Assembly (NCBI GenBank): GCA_949825065.1
Contig: OX463859.1
Span: 7,974,217 to 8,038,216 of the forward strand
DNA length: 64,000 nt
Reading direction: 5' to 3'
DNA from: Odontocerum albicorne
Taxonomy: Eukaryota > Arthropoda > Insecta > Trichoptera > Odontoceridae
Shown here piece after piece: positions 11,821 to 24,269 of the stretch. A program made the position numbers and the translations under genes. Below the pieces are notes generated by a model. It saw nothing but the letters and a program-made list of their open reading frames with translations, had not been told where the DNA came from and ran no database searches. Within the stretch, counting starts at the first letter, position 1. Each line of letters opens with the position of its first letter.

Positions 11821-12340
11821 AGCCCTCGTAATCGAATTTGATTATCAGCAATCATGTGGATGAAAGACGTCTGCGTATGTATTTATTTATTTTTTGCAAA
11901 CTGTTGCACTTCAGCAAGGACACAGTTTTGACAGATCAAACCCAAAGTTTCGATTGTAAATATATCAAATATTCAAGACGATTGGCAGGTATAATTTGTT
12001 GCAACCTTTCGTGAGGTAGATTTTTTTTGCGTTGCTTAATAGTTCTATAAGAATATACCTATATGCGAGTAGGTATTATGAGCAGCATATAATCTACAAG
12101 AAAAATATAAACGGTCTTAAATGTATGCATAACGGATTCATTAATTTATTCGAGGTGCCCTTCGACAAATCCGATTTGGTGATTCAGATATTTTCAAGTA
12201 CGTTACCGTAGGCAACATTGTCTAAAACCACATTAATAGAACTTTTGGGTTGAGAACCACTTGCAAATCGCAACGTGTTAGCAATAGTAACCGACGAAAG
12301 AGGCAAAAATACTCACACGCGTCTCGCGTTCTTTTATATA
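11821..12340. other. No gene recognised
   Basis: AT-rich unique-looking sequence with no coding similarity or clear repeat. Confidence 0.3.
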
Positions 12341-12343
12341 AGA

Positions 12344-12791
12344 CCCTGTCCAGATCCAGAGGCGTTTTACGCGCGATTCGAGTAGCGCGTTTACTCCTTC
12401 ATATATAGGAGTTCTTCTTCTTCATCTTATTTTAGGCCTGTTGCCCTGTTATGGTCCCGCATCATTTGCCTCTTGCGACGTCGACTGCCAGCTGTCTTCT
12501 ATATATAGGAGTTCACGACCATTATTCAAAAAGAGAGAGAGACTAGTGCGTTTCGAATTAATTAAGATAAATTGATCTAGCTTCGCGGTATTTATGAAAT
12601 TTACGAACATGAATGTTTCTATAAAATGTCTTCTTCCTCTTAACTCAATCGCACGGAGGAAGAAGACATTTTACAGAAACATACATGTTCATAAATTTCA
12701 TAAATACCGCGAAACTAGATCAGTTAACCTTAATTAATTCGATACGCGCTACTTAAATCTTTCGTAAAACGCCTCATCTGGACAGGGTCTA
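12344..12791. mobile_element. Inverted-repeat DNA element with nested insertion
   Basis: The ends match in inverse orientation (agaccctgtccagatccaga at left, its complement ctggacagggtct at right). Inner arms (12590-12725) form a strong hairpin around aaatgtcttcttcctc. It is non-coding. A short retrotransposon tail is nested at 12415-12500. Part of the arm resembles 41880-41930 beside the second mariner. Confidence 0.7.
12415..12500 (-). mobile_element. 86-bp RTE-type 3' tail insertion
   Basis: The insert is flanked on both sides by the 14-bp direct repeat atatataggagttc (12401-12414 and 12501-12514). On the minus strand it ends in an aagatgaagaagaa tail like RTE-type 3' ends. This is an extremely 5'-truncated target-primed insertion. 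Confidence 0.75.
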
Positions 12792-13113
12792 AGCCAATCC
12801 AAAGCGACGGAAGTTTCCTCAATTATCTCCAAACAGGTACAACATGGGTATCTTCATGCATAATAACACCCATTTGTAAAGTTGCCACGCCTGTTTATCG
12901 TGTATATTTTCCCTCTCCCCGTTCGTCTCCTTTTTCAAGTCATCGTAATATAAATTTTTTTTACATTTTTTATTTTTCGTCTGTAATATAAATTTATTCT
13001 ATTTTTATCTGTATTCTCTCAACAGTAATCGGACGAGACCGTAGTTCCTGTCTGGAGAGTTGAAAAAGATTACCAAAACGCGATAATGTCGACGTTATAC
13101 TTTTGTACAATTA

Positions 13114-13565
13114 TTGGCACATTCGGGCGCTACTGTAACAGTCAGACGTGATTTGTTCTTCTCACACCATAACTTGTACCAGCACCATCCAGTTCATATT
13201 CACTCATATCGGCACCGTGAAAACTATACATTTTCTATCGATGATACCAAATTTTTACATATCAGTAGTAATGGAAATAAATTGGACAGATTAGAGGCCC
13301 TAGAAATTTCTAAATCAGTACATCGGGGTGAATATCTGGCAAACACATATATTCCAAGAATCTCGCCGCTGCTCGCTGAGGTTGTCTCCTCCCTCTCTCC
13401 ACCCACAAACCGAATGTTTACCTTTAGAAGCGTGTATGTCGGTACCAGTTCGAACGGAATTCAGTCTTGTTTGTGCTCCTCTGATGATGAGGGGAAAACC
13501 TTGAAACCGGTAGGATTATACCGTTACAAAAAGTGGAATAAACCGTGTTTGATAAAACAAATTAC
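13114..13565 (+). pseudogene. Penelope-like element fragment
   Basis: A 159-codon frame matches the body of the copy at 8297: KLDRLEALEISKSVHRGEYL followed by ANTYIPRISPLLAEVVSSLS, then the same 3' region (ccttgaaaccggtagg; gtggaataaaccgtgtttga). The GIY-YIG core itself is missing and no inverted head is visible on its left. Confidence 0.75.
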
Positions 13566-13899
13566 AATAAAATCAATGCATTTATTGAATTGAATAAAAC
13601 TAGTTAGCGGTTTTTGACTTAGAACTTAGCGGTAAAAATAAATGCTCGGAGTTCTAAAGAAAGTGAAACTTACCTGCCTTAAACAAGTTTTGTATTATAT
13701 CTAGGAGCATCAGCTGACGGTGAGATAAAGGGACGTATTTTTTATAAAATTTACTGTATTACACATTTGTTGTATACAATGCAACCTGCCAGGATTATTA
13801 CTCGTACCATGTGGCAGTCTATTGCAACCAAGCACAAATTCTTTAAGGAGGCTTTAAGTGAAAACCAGAGTAGATTTTTTCTATAAATCTAGATTTCAA

Positions 13900-13962
13900 A
13901 ATAAATTGAACCCGCGACCTCCGGATCGGAGGCGTTTTTCCAATTAGGTCATCGAATGTACT
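13900..13962 (-). repeat. tRNA-derived SINE head (copy 3)
   Basis: On the minus strand, gacctaattggaaaaacgcc (A-box like) and gtcgcgggttcaattt (B-box like) are spaced as in a tRNA. The anticodon arm is degenerate. Confidence 0.5.
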
Positions 13963-14065
13963 GTAAAATTATTTACGATATCATGTACGGATTCATTTTA
14001 AGTTTTTATCTATTTGTATTCTGTGTTTTGTTTATTTTATTAAAACTTCATAGCAAAAACAATGT

Positions 14066-14120
14066 GGTGGGCCTAGTTGCAGGCGGCAATCTCTTCCAAC
14101 CAACCAGACAATAGTAAATA
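14066..14120 (+). repeat. Dispersed repeat segment
   Basis: A ~55-bp segment (gtggtgggcctagttgcagg through ccaaccaaccagac) recurs in inverse orientation at 33945-34000 after a jockey-like LINE. It is probably the 3' part of that LINE or a linked SINE. Confidence 0.45.
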
Positions 14121-14692
14121 AAAGATTTTTAATTATTATTCACATTAATAAAATTTATGAAAATATTTCAATGATTATTTATTTTAATTAAATTAATGAA
14201 CAATATACTCGCACATACTCGTAGTAAAAGTAAAAATGAGATATCAATTAAAGAAAATAGTACAGATGGTGGAAAGGTAAGAAAAATCAGGAACGAAACA
14301 CGTTATATTACTGACTAGAAATTAAAAGTTTTTCCAGTCGCTTCTTAAAACATGGAAACAAAACAAAACATTCCAAGGACGGAGCGAATCTAACATTGGT
14401 TTGTAACTGATTCCAGAGTCGCACTGCATGGATAGTAAAGGACTAAATAAAAATAATAAGAACTGTGAACTGGGAAGGCCAATAAACAATCTCTATTTGA
14501 ACGTAGCGCAACTCCACGATCGGAAAGATGCTGAAAATTCTCTGTGAAATAAGAGGGGGCGCGGTGGCACTATTCTATGCCCTAATTCATAAAAATGTTT
14601 AACATAATAATGTTCAAACACAGCACTTTTTCAATGCCGTGTTGATGAGTCCGCCATGAATAGATTTATGTCACACAGGACACGAATACTTA

Positions 14693-14890
14693 GGCCTCGG
14701 CCACACAGATAGGATACTCGCTTGGTGCTTAGAGCTACACTAATATGTGACTATAATAGTTACGTAACGTTGCGCGAGGCGTGCAGTGTGGCCATTGCGA
14801 TAGTATGAGGTGCGTTGGTTAAAATGTGTCACCTAGCTTGCAGCGTAGCTCAAAGCACCAAGCGAGGCTTCTATCTGTGTGGCCGAGGCC
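14693..14890. mobile_element. PIF/Harbinger MITE, copy 1 (198 bp)
   Basis: Perfect terminal inverted repeats (ggcctcggccacacagat) flanked by a 3-bp TTA duplication (14690-14692 and 14891-14893). A TWA duplication is the signature of PIF/Harbinger insertion. Subterminal sequences (tgcttagagctac; agcaccaagcgag) are also inverted. Longer relatives are at 23760 and 36216. Confidence 0.85.
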
Positions 14891-15239
14891 TTAGCGACCG
14901 AGTTGCAGAGGGCCATAGCTGACACCCTCATAGTATGCCATGTAAGCTCGAAAGATGTATATCAAAATCATTCTACAAAAGTATGTACTTATCATTTTTT
15001 TATTAAACTATGTCTTATTGTTATTTTTTCATATTAAAAAATATTGCTCGCGGGCCACGGGTGTCATGCTTGATTTAAGCCAATTTGACGTGGCAATATT
15101 TAACCGTTTTTCCTGTCTTTAATTTTTCACAGCCATAACTAATATTTTAAATACAATTAAACATGATACTTGGCATCGATGGGCGTTTGATTGGGATATA
15201 ACTGGTGTAAATAAGATATCTAAATATTAATCAATCTAT

Positions 15240-15480
15240 CACTTTAAAACCATGGTTTAATATAATAAAAATGAACAAGATGGAACTGTCAGTCATGTGT
15301 CGTTTACGGACGAATCATTTCATGGTGGCTTAACACCTTTACAGAATAGGTATTGTGCAGAATCCGGCTGCGAATGTGGTCTCGATGATAAAACTATAGA
15401 CCATGTATTTTTTGCGGTTGTCCTTTACGAGACATATTTGATTTACTAAACGCCATATATAATATTTACCGCGTCCAATG
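15240..15480 (+). pseudogene. LINE C-terminal zinc-knuckle fragment
   Basis: Degenerate frames give SVMCRLRTNHF, then CECGLDDKTIDHVFF and a CPLRD-like block. This fits the CxCGxxxxTxxHxxFxC motif at the C-terminus of several non-LTR retrotransposons (I/jockey type). Frame changes are present. Confidence 0.6.
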
Positions 15481-16110
15481 AATTTTGCGTTTCTTCTTTC
15501 ATCGAGAAACTTTTTCACTTACAGATCGATTGTTAATTTTTTTAAGCTTAATCAGTTTTTACTTGAAATAGTCTAGAATAAGATAATTGCATTCATGTAA
15601 TTGCATAGTTTGAATTTTGGTGGCACAAAACATCCTATTTTGGGTGGATTGTCTATTAAAAAAAATCGAAAAACATTTAAATTGTCGAAAATAAGTATTT
15701 TTTTCTTTCAAAACAATGTTAAACTACCGTTATAATTGGAAATTAATGTAAACTTTTTACCAATTTTGAGTTACATTCTTTTGTCTTCATATATGATCGT
15801 TTTTTGCTGCATAATAACACATCATTTCATGCAATCTGGCTACTGCTGCGTTATTCACTATGCTAATTTATGTTGTCTTATTATTTATGGCGCAATGCGT
15901 TGTAGCTTAAGTTAGGTTAAGTTTCTTGTCCAAATATCTGCACAATAATACTAGAATGATCTACATCACTACAGCTTCAAACTTTTTCGATTTACGCGCG
16001 TAAAGTTTTTTCACGGCGCCCTAAAAATTCCAATTAGTGGAATAATTGGGTCTGTTGTTTACTGTGCCGCATTCAATTTTAACCGATATTTGGTTTATTT
16101 ACAACTACCC
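15481..16110. other. AT-rich region, nothing recognised
   Basis: No coding similarity, array or inverted repeat was seen. Confidence 0.3.
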
Positions 16111-16125
16111 CAAAACCCAGTTTGC

Positions 16126-16615
16126 AGAAGTAACTGCCGCAAGACAACTCAACCTGTTACATATCGGGAAATTTTGTTTTTAATGTACTGCCACAAGACA
16201 ACTCAACGTGTTCCATATGGAGAAATTTTGTTTTAATGTATTGCGAAAAGACAACTCAACGTGTTCCATATGGAAAATTTTTGTTTTAATGTATTGCCAA
16301 AAGACAACTCAACCTGTAACATATCGAGAAATTTTGTTTTTAAGGTACTGTCAAAGACAGCCCTACATGTTACATATTGAGATATTTTGTTTTTAATGTA
16401 CTGCCACAAGACAACTCAACCTGTTACATATCGAGAAATTTTGTTTTTAAGGTACTGTCAAAAGACAGCCCTACAAGTTACATATTGAGATATTTTGTTT
16501 TTAATGTACTGCCACAAGACAACTCAACCTGTTCCATATCGAGAAATTTTGTTATTAATATACTACCACAAGACAACTCAACCTGTTCCATATCGAGAAT
16601 TTTTGTTTTTCTCAA
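16126..16615 (+). repeat. 54-bp minisatellite, about 9 units
   Basis: Tandem units of about 54 bp built on tgccacaagacaactcaacc and tcgagaaattttgtttttaa. Because 54 is a multiple of three, long open frames (from 16208 and 16377) run through it. They are a by-product of the periodicity, not a gene. Confidence 0.85.
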
Positions 16616-16635
16616 TCAGACACTTACGACTTACG

Positions 16636-16659
16636 GATATATATATATATATATATAAT
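16636..16659. repeat. (TA)n microsatellite
   Basis: About ten TA dinucleotides follow the 54-bp array. Confidence 0.8.
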
Positions 16660-16699
16660 TTTGAACATACATTAACAGTGAATTGAATTTAGATTATTT

Positions 16700-17760
16700 G
16701 AAATACAATAATTAAAATTTTCGAATAATCTTCTACGCCCCTGGGAATTAATTATCGTTATCCATGGCGCACCTTTAAAAACCTTATCTATATTAATATT
16801 TACGAGTATAATATTTTAATTAATATCTAGGAATATCAATACAACTGACAGACAGTTAAAAATTATTTATTAAGTGATTTTCAAACACTAACCGAAAGAT
16901 ATTATATTATGCAAGGACTACGAATATATTTTTTTAAATTCATTCTTTTTAATTTTTTATAATGAAATACACATATACATCACTCCCCTGCCTAACTAGA
17001 CGTTAGTCCATTCTAAAACAGCTAGATTTCACAAAACCAAAAAAGTATTAAAGACCCATACGAGTATATAAATTAGTCACAAGTGTACAAGTACAAGTCC
17101 CGCCATAAGAACATGACACCAAAAAAGTTTTTTTTTCAAAATTTTAATTAAAAACAAAGAATAATTCGCCGATTTATAGATAAAAAAAGTATTCATAAAT
17201 CAACAAAAATCAAGGAAAATGGAACTGCATATAAAAACTTTTCCATTTCACGAATTCGATCCAATTTGTGTTTTCGTGTTATATTGACGTTATCTCTTAC
17301 TAAATCTGGTCTTGTTTCTATCAGATATTTTTTTATTTCAGTTGTGTATACGAGTATGTTAATGTTTACCCTAAATTTTGATTGCATATAATGTTTACCC
17401 TATATTTTAATATATTTTATTGCGTTAGGTAACGTTTTCAATAATAGTAAAATAGATAGATAAGCAGTCAATATTAAGAGCAACGGCTCTTCGTATCTGT
17501 GTCGCATGGACTGCTCCACACCATAGATGCAGAGTCCACCCATCATGTAATATTCCCCATTTTGGCATGTAGTCCTTGTTTCTCCCAATTTTCATTCAAA
17601 GCCTGTTTAGAGATTTCCAGGTTCTCCCCGGGACAATTAAGAGCCAAGGGGTTTTACCTCAACAGGTATCTACCTGCTACTGTCAGATGTTCCATTCCAC
17701 TCGTTCATTTTAGCAATAGCAAGCGGCTGTAGATGATCGATGATCCACACTCCTTAAAAA
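16700..17760. other. No gene recognised
   Basis: AT-rich at first. From about 17490 the composition rises and may already belong to the LINE that becomes recognisable at 17770. No conserved motif was identified. Confidence 0.3.
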
Positions 17761-17769
17761 GCAGAACAC

Positions 17770-18430
17770 GAGAGAAAGCTCCTGGGCCTGGAAATCAACA
17801 TGTCAAAAACTAAGTTAATGATACTCGACCGCAGTCAAGAACTGCCACCAAATAATGTGAATCATGGTCTAGAAGTGGTTACTGACTTTATTTACTAAGC
17901 CTCCAGTATTACCAATAATGGAAGATGCGAGGCTGAGATGAAAAGAAGAACTGGAGTAGTAAAAAATGTGATCACGGCGAAAATGCACCTAGTTAAGTTT
18001 CTCGTCTTCGCAATATTCATGTATGGCGCGGAGACATGGACTCTGAAAGACGCAGAATATATGCATTTGAAATGTGGTGCTGGAGCTGGATATTACGAAT
18101 TCCATACATAGAAAGGCGAATTAACACCACCATTCTCGATGAACTGAGAATCATCGACATATCGTCAACAATATACCTTCGATAAGTCCTCCGATTCTTT
18201 GTGCAAATCGATCGTGGCCAAGGAGACAGTTTGGAGAGGTTCGTGGTTGGATTCGTGATACGTGGAAGGACGACGCAGAGAGGAAGAATCCCAATACGCT
18301 GGACAGACCAAGGGAGAGACTGCCTGACTGACTGCCTTTCGAACCGTGGAATGCAGGGATGGATAGAGAGGAGTCGTCAGAAGCTATCATGGGAGTCACA
18401 ATGCTCAGTCATGAGCTACACGACAGGATG
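17770..18430 (+). pseudogene. RTE-like LINE C-terminal coding region
   Basis: Translation across frames gives GLEINMSKTKLMILDRSQEL, then ITNNGRCEAEMKRRTGVVKN, then FMYGAETWTLKDAE. Towards the end come GRTTQRGRIPIRWTDQ and RDCLTD. This is the order of blocks (MSKTK, RRxG, YGAETW, GRxxxRWxDQ) in RTE-like non-LTR polyproteins. At least one stop (DFIY*AS) and several frameshifts inactivate it. Confidence 0.75.
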
Positions 18431-19079
18431 GATGGTAGATGATAAGAATACATACCTTATGGTAAAAGTGGTAAGGATAGATCCACCTTCCACATTGCTA
18501 CCAAAAATCTGGAATAAAATGTGAATTTAACAACCCACGATTGCAAAACTTTGGGATCAAACCCTGATTAAATGAAGAAGTGACGAGGTGAGAATGAAGA
18601 CGAGGTGAGATTATTTGTTGGTTAACTGGAATGATCTATTGTCAGTTAACACGAAACTACAATAGTCTTATATTTTGTTACTGTTGAATGAAGTTAACTA
18701 ATCATCACAAGTCCTTGGAATTCCATCATGCACCAGTGGTTAAAAAATAGCGAGGTTTCATATCTCTCTAGCTGTAAGATTGATTCATGTTATTGTTAAT
18801 TAACATTGTCTGTCATTACATTGAAGCAATCAGCTGATTACAACTTCTTCTCGCAGGATGTTGGCAAATAAATATGAGATTCTTGTAGTCTCCTCATTGT
18901 ATCGATTAATAAATAACATGAACCGTTACCTTACATTTCGAAAATCGTCATTCTTTGATCCCGTCCTGAAAGGGATTGCACAGCTTCATAAACACCGCCA
19001 TATTGGTTTCCAAAGAGTTCAATCTTTATGTTTTTACTGATTATTCATACGATATTTATTGAAATACTATATTTTTAAT

Positions 19080-19500
19080 TATAAAAGCTCTATATTTTGA
19101 GTGGATTTGAAAAAAGCATACGATCGCGTGATAAGGGGCAAGGTATTGAAAATATTGAATGAATTTGGTGTTGGATGTAAATTAACACGTTGTAGTGTGT
19201 CATTATATGTCGAAAATACTGCATGTATTTGAGAGTGAATGATACCTTGACTGAGTGGTTTAATATTTCAAAAGGGGCAAAGCAAGGGTTTTACATAGAT
19301 TCATGCGTGAATGAACTACAGATGTTAATGGGTGGCATGCAAATATCGAACGGGAATGTATGCGGATAGACGTATGCTGATGACACGGTAGTATAAGCGG
19401 ATAATGGGGATGAAATACAGAGTCGGATAAGTATATTGTATGAGGGATGCGAAGAGAAAGATCTTGGAATGAATGTTGCGAAATCCAAAGCCTCAGTGAT
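19080..19500 (+). pseudogene. LINE reverse transcriptase core, degenerate
   Basis: The + strand shows VDLKKAYDRVIRGKVLKILN (RT motif A, F/VDxxKAYD), a KGAKQG-like block and YADDTVV (motif C) at about 19373. Stops separate them. Both catalytic Asp-containing motifs remain recognisable, which makes this the best-preserved RT core in the window, but it is non-functional. Confidence 0.75.
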
Positions 19501-19742
19501 AGAAAAATATGTATAAGAGGAAAAATAAATACGATATATGGGTGAGCAATGAAAAATTAAAGCATGTTGTTACGAGTTATATTGAACAACGTATATAGAT
19601 AGAAAACAACGTTAAAGAGCACTTAAACATATATACTTTAACTGGACAATATTTAAATATGCTTAGATAGTCCACAACAGTGTTTTAATACCAACTTGGA
19701 TGTATTGAAGTAAGTCAAAACCATACTATAGAATCCTGTTAA

Positions 19743-19822
19743 AAAATCTGGGTTCCAACGGTGTTCGAACCCGCAACCTCCGTGTTGAAAAAATTTACGG
19801 CTTACCAACTAAGTAAAGGTTG
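19743..19822 (-). repeat. tRNA-derived SINE head (copy 4)
   Basis: On the minus strand, acttagttggtaagccgt (A box) and ggaggttgcgggttcgaaca (B box) are tRNA-like, with a T-rich insertion in the anticodon region. Read as a SINE or tRNA pseudogene. Confidence 0.55.
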
Positions 19823-20139
19823 TTATGTAATTGGGTTTAATTTTTTTCTTACGTTATGCAATTCGGTTAAACCTGTATCAAATAATAAAGTAAAAAATAG
19901 CTATGGTTGGTTGGATATTTGGCGATGTCCCAAGGAAAGTCATCTGTGAACATATTTTGTATTCGGCCATCATCAGTTGTCCAAGTTTACATTTTCCACA
20001 CGATCACCCATCAACAATGGCTGCCAAGTGAAGCTGAGATTTGACCATGTACCAAATTACACGCTAAAGCCAATTCAACAATCAACGCAAAAAGTAAAAT
20101 AACGTGACAGCGCATGTTAAGTGTATATCCTCTTGTTCT

Positions 20140-21215
20140 TACTTTTTTTCGTTTAAAAATAGCAAACGATTACATAATACGTTTTAATTCAAATATAACA
20201 TACAGTACCACATTTTCGCTTGGTCAAAATTAGTTATTATATAATATTTTGTTAATTCGAATACGTAGCATTACATTATCGCTTGATAAAAAAGGAACTA
20301 TTCCATAATATTTTGTTAATTCGAATACGTAGCATTACATTATCGCTTGATAATAAAGAAAATATTCCATAATATTGTGTTAATTCAAATACGTAGCATT
20401 ATATTATCGCTTGATAAAAAAGGAACTATTCCATAATATTTTGTTAATTCGAATACGTAGCATTACATTATCGCTTGATAAAAAAGGAACTTTTCCATAA
20501 TATTTTGTTAATTCGAATACGTAGCATTACATTATCGCTTGATAAAAAAGGAACTTTTCCATAATATTTTGTTAATTCGAATACGTAGCATTACATTATC
20601 GCTTGATAAAAAAGGAACTATTCCATAATATTTTGTTAATTCGAATACGTAGCATTACATTATCGCTTGATAATAAAGGAACTATTCCATAACATTTTGT
20701 TAATTCGAACACAAAGTATAACATTGTAATTTATTTTTATCAAACACTGTTTATTCCACTTTTTTGTAACGGTATAACCCTGCCAGTTTCAAGGAATACT
20801 TAGCAACAGTGGTGTCCCAAAACTCTCTCCGCTCTTGACCGAAATCGTCCCATGCCTCCCTCACCCTTCAGCCCCCAACCGTTGAAGCGTGTATATCGGT
20901 ACCAGTTCGGACAAAATTTAGTCTTGTTTGTGCTCCCCTGAAGATGAGGTGAATGCCTTGAAACCGGTAGGGTTATACCGTTTAAAAAAAGTGGAATAAA
21001 CAGTGTTTGATAAAAATAAATTACAATGTATTTAAACCTCCACAACGTTAATGCCTTGACTATAAACAACAAAGTATAACATTTTCACTTAGTTAAAAAA
21101 AACACGATTACACAATATGTTGTTAATTCGAATAATTAGCGCTATATTTTCGTTTGGTTAATAATAACGACTTTACATGATAATTTATTAAATCAAATAT
21201 ACCTATATTGTGTTA
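20140..21215. repeat. 64-bp satellite array, interrupted by a Penelope-like insertion
   Basis: About nine units of 64 bp (core gaatacgtagcattacatta, then tcgcttgataaaaaaggaac). The central units (20260-20700) are nearly identical; the outer ones are increasingly diverged. The array resumes after the insertion at 20726-21068 with diverged units up to about 21215. Confidence 0.85.
20726..21068 (+). mobile_element. Short Penelope-like insertion with inverted head
   Basis: Flanked by the 15-bp direct repeat acaaagtataacatt (20711-20725 and 21069-21083), which reconstructs the uninterrupted satellite. It begins with the same inverted head as the 8.3-kb copy (ending gcaacagtggtg at 20814). It then joins the Penelope body at tcccaaaa and runs to the 3' UTR, which is the inverse of the head. 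Only about 130 bp of body remains. Confidence 0.8.
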
Positions 21216-22120
21216 CTTTTTGCGCTTCCACAAGAAACATAAATTCAGATATAAAACGAAATGGCATCAGTGTTTCTATATGGTATACATCATAACGCAT
21301 AACCAATCCCTGTGACTCTTGAATATTTTTGTTTCACCCCTCTTTTGAAGTTGCAACCCTTATGTTAGTAAGGAATCACCGCAAAATCAGTGCACAACGA
21401 TTGCATCAAGTTTCTGTTTTTTTCTGTAATTAATAAAACTAGACATGACAAAGACAAAGGTTTCTATTAATCCCGATTAGAGTCTTTAGTTTTATTAGAA
21501 TTTCAATTAGAATATTGTTACAGTTACAATTATTATTTAAAATTCCTCAAACACGTCAGAGTTTAATGATTAAACCAACAAATATTCGCAATAATTGACA
21601 TTGTTTATTTAATTGCGTTTAAAAAGCAAATGATAATTGCGTAAATTATGCAATTTATTATATTGCTTCGTAATTATCTAAATAATTTATAATTTGTTCC
21701 TTGTATTGCTTATGTATTCAAAAAGATAAACTAGTTTTATATATTTGAAGATCTAAATGTTTTAATTCATCATCTTAATAATAATGAAAAGGAAAATTTA
21801 CATAGCGCTGTTTAGAGAGCTGACTCTCCCCAAAGGCGCTCTAACTCGGTCATCGAAACCACTTTTATTTGCGGATTAAAAATATTTCAAAAATAAAATA
21901 AGTTGACTGTAAAAATAGGAAGATGGTGGATGCGGAAATTAGATTGGATATGTACTCGCATCTGCGTGTGTTTAGAAAACATATTTGTAAAAAAAAAACT
22001 ATTGAAAAGTTACCTAAAGGCAACAAACTACAACAGAAAGCTTTGTAGATCTTCCCACAATATATGAAAAAGCAACACATTCGACTTTAGATGGAGTGTA
22101 GTGTATGATATTGTATTGAT
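21216..22120. other. No gene recognised
   Basis: AT-rich. A tRNA-like stretch on the minus strand near 21800-21855 (gaccgagttagagcgcc) could be another SINE head, but no B box was convincing. Confidence 0.3.
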
Positions 22121-22129
22121 ATATTTATT

Positions 22130-22385
22130 TATTGACACTCCAAGAATATGATCTAGCCAACTAATCTTGCTTCAGCAATTGCTCATGTAATATTCCAAGC
22201 ACTTGCCCAAGTCAACTAGTCTAGGTTCGGCAATTGCCCATGTGACATTCCAAGTACATGCCTTATTCAACTAATCTAGCTTTGGCAACTGCCCGTGTGA
22301 CATTCCAAGCATATGCTTTAGCCAACTAATCTAGCTTCGGCAATTGTTCGTGTAACATTCCAAGTGCATACTCAAGCCAGCTAAT
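22130..22385. repeat. 55-bp tandem repeat, about 5 diverged units
   Basis: Units built on caactaatctagcttcggca, then attgctcgtgtgacattcc. The anchor attccaag recurs at 22192, 22247, 22302 and 22357, exactly 55 bp apart. Units differ by about 10-20%, so the array is old. Confidence 0.85.
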
Positions 22386-22825
22386 CGGCGACCTCCCAAT
22401 AGGGAGTAGCAGAGGTTCTGTGCCAGTTGAATCTGTGATGAGTATTTTTAACTTAACCCTACAGCGTCGTCTCCTTTTCTCCTCAACGCACCACGTTCAG
22501 CTGTCGCAATCCTCGTTCTTAGATTCTCATTCAGTGAACATCCATATTCGATAGCCGATAGATTAGCGTAGAACATCAAACAAAAATAAAAACTGCAAGA
22601 AAAGTATTTTAAACCGATCCGACTATCACGTAAATTATAATTCCTAATATCTTACTTAACACTTAGTATCATCTAGATTTGGATTAACTAGAGCGTTGAG
22701 TCCCGGTATCATAGTTTCACGTGATCAACACCTATTAAAACAAAGAACACATTAATGGCGTAAAGTAAATATTTTGCAAACAATTCAACCTCTAAACCGA
22801 AGATTCCCAAAATGTTATATACGGA

Positions 22826-23473
22826 CCCCCAAGGGTCGATTTAGACTTTCAGGGGGTCTATGTAAGCGAGAAAAGAAAAAGGGGGTGCACGAGATGTAAA
22901 TGGGGGTCCACGTGAGTGGATCCCATTTAGGTAGATCATCAATATTTAGGCGTTCCGTAAATGTCTTATTACACCTAATACAGATTGTGTGTACATAATA
23001 CTTATATTAGACATAGAAAATACTTATATAAAGAAATTGAATTCAAATCCCTGAACGTGGAGATTTAAGACTATATATGGTATACCTCACTAATTTCAAT
23101 CCAAAATCGAACCATTGCTATCAGAGCATCAGATCCATTCCTTTCATTAACAGTATTATTTGTGTATTAATTTTATGTAAGAATTTTACTAGGTTTTGAT
23201 TTTTTTCGTTCCAAAGCTAAATATTTACTTGCATTTTGTGTCTTTTCAATAAAGGTATGAATAAAAATTGTTTTGTACATGTTTTTTTTTACAATTGTCC
23301 ACTCTACAAAAAACCTTATCAAGGTGAACAGCACTTTGTCATCTGTCAAAAATATATTTGAAGTTAATAAGTTTAGGAAAATTCAATATTAGGCAGGCAG
23401 GGGGTCTACGGAAAATAAAAAAAATGGCAAGTGGTCTACGGGGCAGAAAAGTTTGGGAAACTATGCAGTCTAA
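22826..23473 (+). mobile_element. hAT-like non-autonomous element, copy A
   Basis: About 650 bp shared with 39049-39689 in opposite orientation. One end reads aaagtttgggaaacta, the complement of the GTTTCCCAAACTTT sequence common at hAT termini. The other end reads acggacccccaagggtcga. It has no coding sequence of its own. hAT assignment rests on the terminus and is tentative. Confidence 0.55.
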
Positions 23474-23759
23474 ACGATAGTCTGATTTCTACATGGTCAA
23501 TAACCCCAGACAATGAATTCTGACGTCGCGTCATAAGTGTGCAGTGAAGTGAAGATTTTGACATATTAATCTGGAGACCAACTATAGTATCCGGGTCTAA
23601 ATACAATAAGGAATTTGCAGGATCCTCCAAACAGGTTTTGAAAAAGCGTGTCCTAAACACGTGTTGATATGTTTTCCATTAACTGACGAAAAAAACCTGC
23701 ATAACTTGCGAGGTATATGCTAAGCACACGAAGAGAAGTGAGACCCGGTATATGTGTAA

Positions 23760-24265
23760 GGCCGAGGCCACACCAAAATGCTTCGTTAGGTGCTAAGCTA
23801 GATTTTACGTGACTCATATACTAGGTGACTTCATGCCTGGCCACACCAAAGTACTACGCACAAATTCATTTGACAGTTGGGAGCGGTTGAATCAACACAC
23901 GATGTTACTCTCAAAACTAACCAATTTAATTATATGGTAACTTACCATCTTTATTTACTTTCTGTGCAACTTCATTCCAAAGTGATTTTATTACAGGTAC
24001 ATTTTTGTATAATTTGCTCGATGGTTTCCACAAAGGCTCCCTTTTATACACAGCTGTCATTAAAACTTCCGCCATCTTGTAAATTAACCAAAACGTCTGT
24101 TCGATAGGAGATTCACTCAATGACTAATCGTCATGCAACGTGGCGCGAAGCGTGCAGTGTGGCCACTGCGATAGTATGCGGTACGTTGGTTCGCTAGGAT
24201 ATGTCGCCTAACTCGCAACATAGCTCTAAGCATCAAGCGAGGCTCCTTTCTGTGTGGCCGAGGCC
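23760..24265. mobile_element. PIF/Harbinger element with MADF remnant, copy 2
   Basis: Terminal ggccgaggccacac repeats, flanked by TAA on both sides (23757-23759 and 24266-24268). The minus strand (24120-23926) has a 64-codon MADF-like stretch: [20 protein letters not shown] and IKSLWNEVAQKVNKDGK. MADF/Myb-like proteins accompany PIF/Harbinger transposases. No transposase is left. Confidence 0.8.
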
Positions 24266-24269
24266 TAAG

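Noticed and set aside
16208..16686. Repetitive open frames
   Set aside because: Explained by a 54-bp tandem repeat, whose length is a multiple of three.
20140..20710. CRISPR-like regular array
   Set aside because: The whole 64-bp unit is conserved, with no variable spacer; it is a satellite.
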